Under the pieces are notes generated by a model. That model was not told where the DNA came from. It saw only the letters and a list, made by a program, of their open reading frames with translations, and searched no databases. Shown here piece after piece: positions 5,259 to 5,309 of a stretch of 5,309 nucleotides of DNA (position 1 is the stretch's first letter; the number at the start of each line of letters is the position of its first letter). The stretch comes from Pseudomonadota bacterium (GTDB lineage: Bacteria > Pseudomonadota > Alphaproteobacteria > Rhizobiales > Rhizobiaceae), in contig JAEYXI010000682.1 of the NCBI GenBank assembly GCA_023428515.1, forward strand, positions 1-5,309, given 5' to 3'. A program made the translations under genes and the position numbers.

Positions 5259-5309
5259 CCTCTCCCCTTCACTATACGGGGAGAGGATGCCGGCAGGCAG
5301 GTGAGGGGC
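5169..5309 (+). pseudogene. Possible short or truncated gene with a CxxC motif, running into a repeat
   Basis: An ATG at 5169, just after an in-frame TAG, opens a frame of 47 codons to the window edge. It begins MHEASAKLTFHSERNRPCQKC. The RPCQKCNAA segment (17-25) resembles the first knuckle of a small zinc-ribbon protein, but no second CxxC follows. From about residue 30 the frame lies in the palindromic repeat at 5259 onward, so its tail translates repeat sequence. It may be a small zinc-ribbon gene truncated by repeat insertion, or chance. AGG lies only three bases before the ATG, too close for a good ribosome site. Confidence 0.22.
5259..5309. repeat. Palindromic intergenic repeat, left end only (cut by window edge)
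   Basis: CCTCTCCCC (5259-5267) and GGGGAGAGG (5278-5286) form a perfect 9-bp stem around a 10-base loop. ATGCCGGCAGGCAGGTGAGGGGC follows to the edge in two blocks (ATGCCGGCAGGCAGG, TGAGGGGC). The pattern matches a repeat type common between genes in Mesorhizobium-like genomes (recognition, not a search). It resembles the 3850-3992 element in its C-rich/G-rich hairpin ends but is not the same sequence. Confidence 0.65.

Noticed and set aside
1..5309. CRISPR array, tRNA/rRNA genes, transposase, toxin-antitoxin or defence system
   Set aside because: I looked for regularly spaced repeats, cloverleaf-like segments and transposase motifs and saw none. The window is a metabolic locus plus intergenic repeats.

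Overview
The window reads as GC-rich chromosomal DNA from an alphaproteobacterium, most likely Rhizobiales (a Mesorhizobium/Phyllobacteriaceae-type genome). This rests on strong G/C bias at third codon positions, protein sequences that look rhizobial, and palindromic 'CCTCCCC...GGGGAGG' intergenic repeats of the sort scattered through rhizobial genomes. The placement comes from recognition, not from a database search.

Left two thirds (185-3837): a 2-hydroxyacid (lactate/glycolate) oxidation locus. A GlcD-type FAD-linked oxidase runs leftward. Divergent from it, a FadR/FCD-type GntR regulator and an FMN-dependent L-lactate dehydrogenase (lldD family) run rightward as a likely two-gene operon. 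The ~170-bp divergent promoter region carries a perfect 9-bp inverted repeat (1696-1704 / 1716-1724). A 10-bp motif from it, AACTGGTCAA, recurs in opposite orientation at 1797-1806. This suggests that the GntR protein controls both arms, with a 2-hydroxy acid such as lactate or glycolate as inducer. No glcE, glcF or lactate permease gene is visible.

Middle (3838-4041): a non-coding gap holding a mosaic palindromic repeat (about 3850-3992) whose 19-bp ends are exact reverse complements of each other.

Right third: a PPP-type metallophosphoesterase (4042-4779) whose first metal-binding motif reads DDVHG instead of GDxHG. A hairpin at 4786-4806 follows it and may terminate both this gene and a convergent 47-residue membrane or secreted small protein (4831-4974, minus). 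The right edge has a possible truncated short gene (from 5169) running into a second palindromic repeat (5259 onward).

Left edge (1-184): structured sequence downstream of glcD, possibly another dispersed repeat; no glcE start is seen. Nothing here clearly forms a new defence, mobile or RNA-based system. The most useful leads are the shared divergent operator, the hydroxyacid enzyme pairing, the small secreted protein and the repeat elements.
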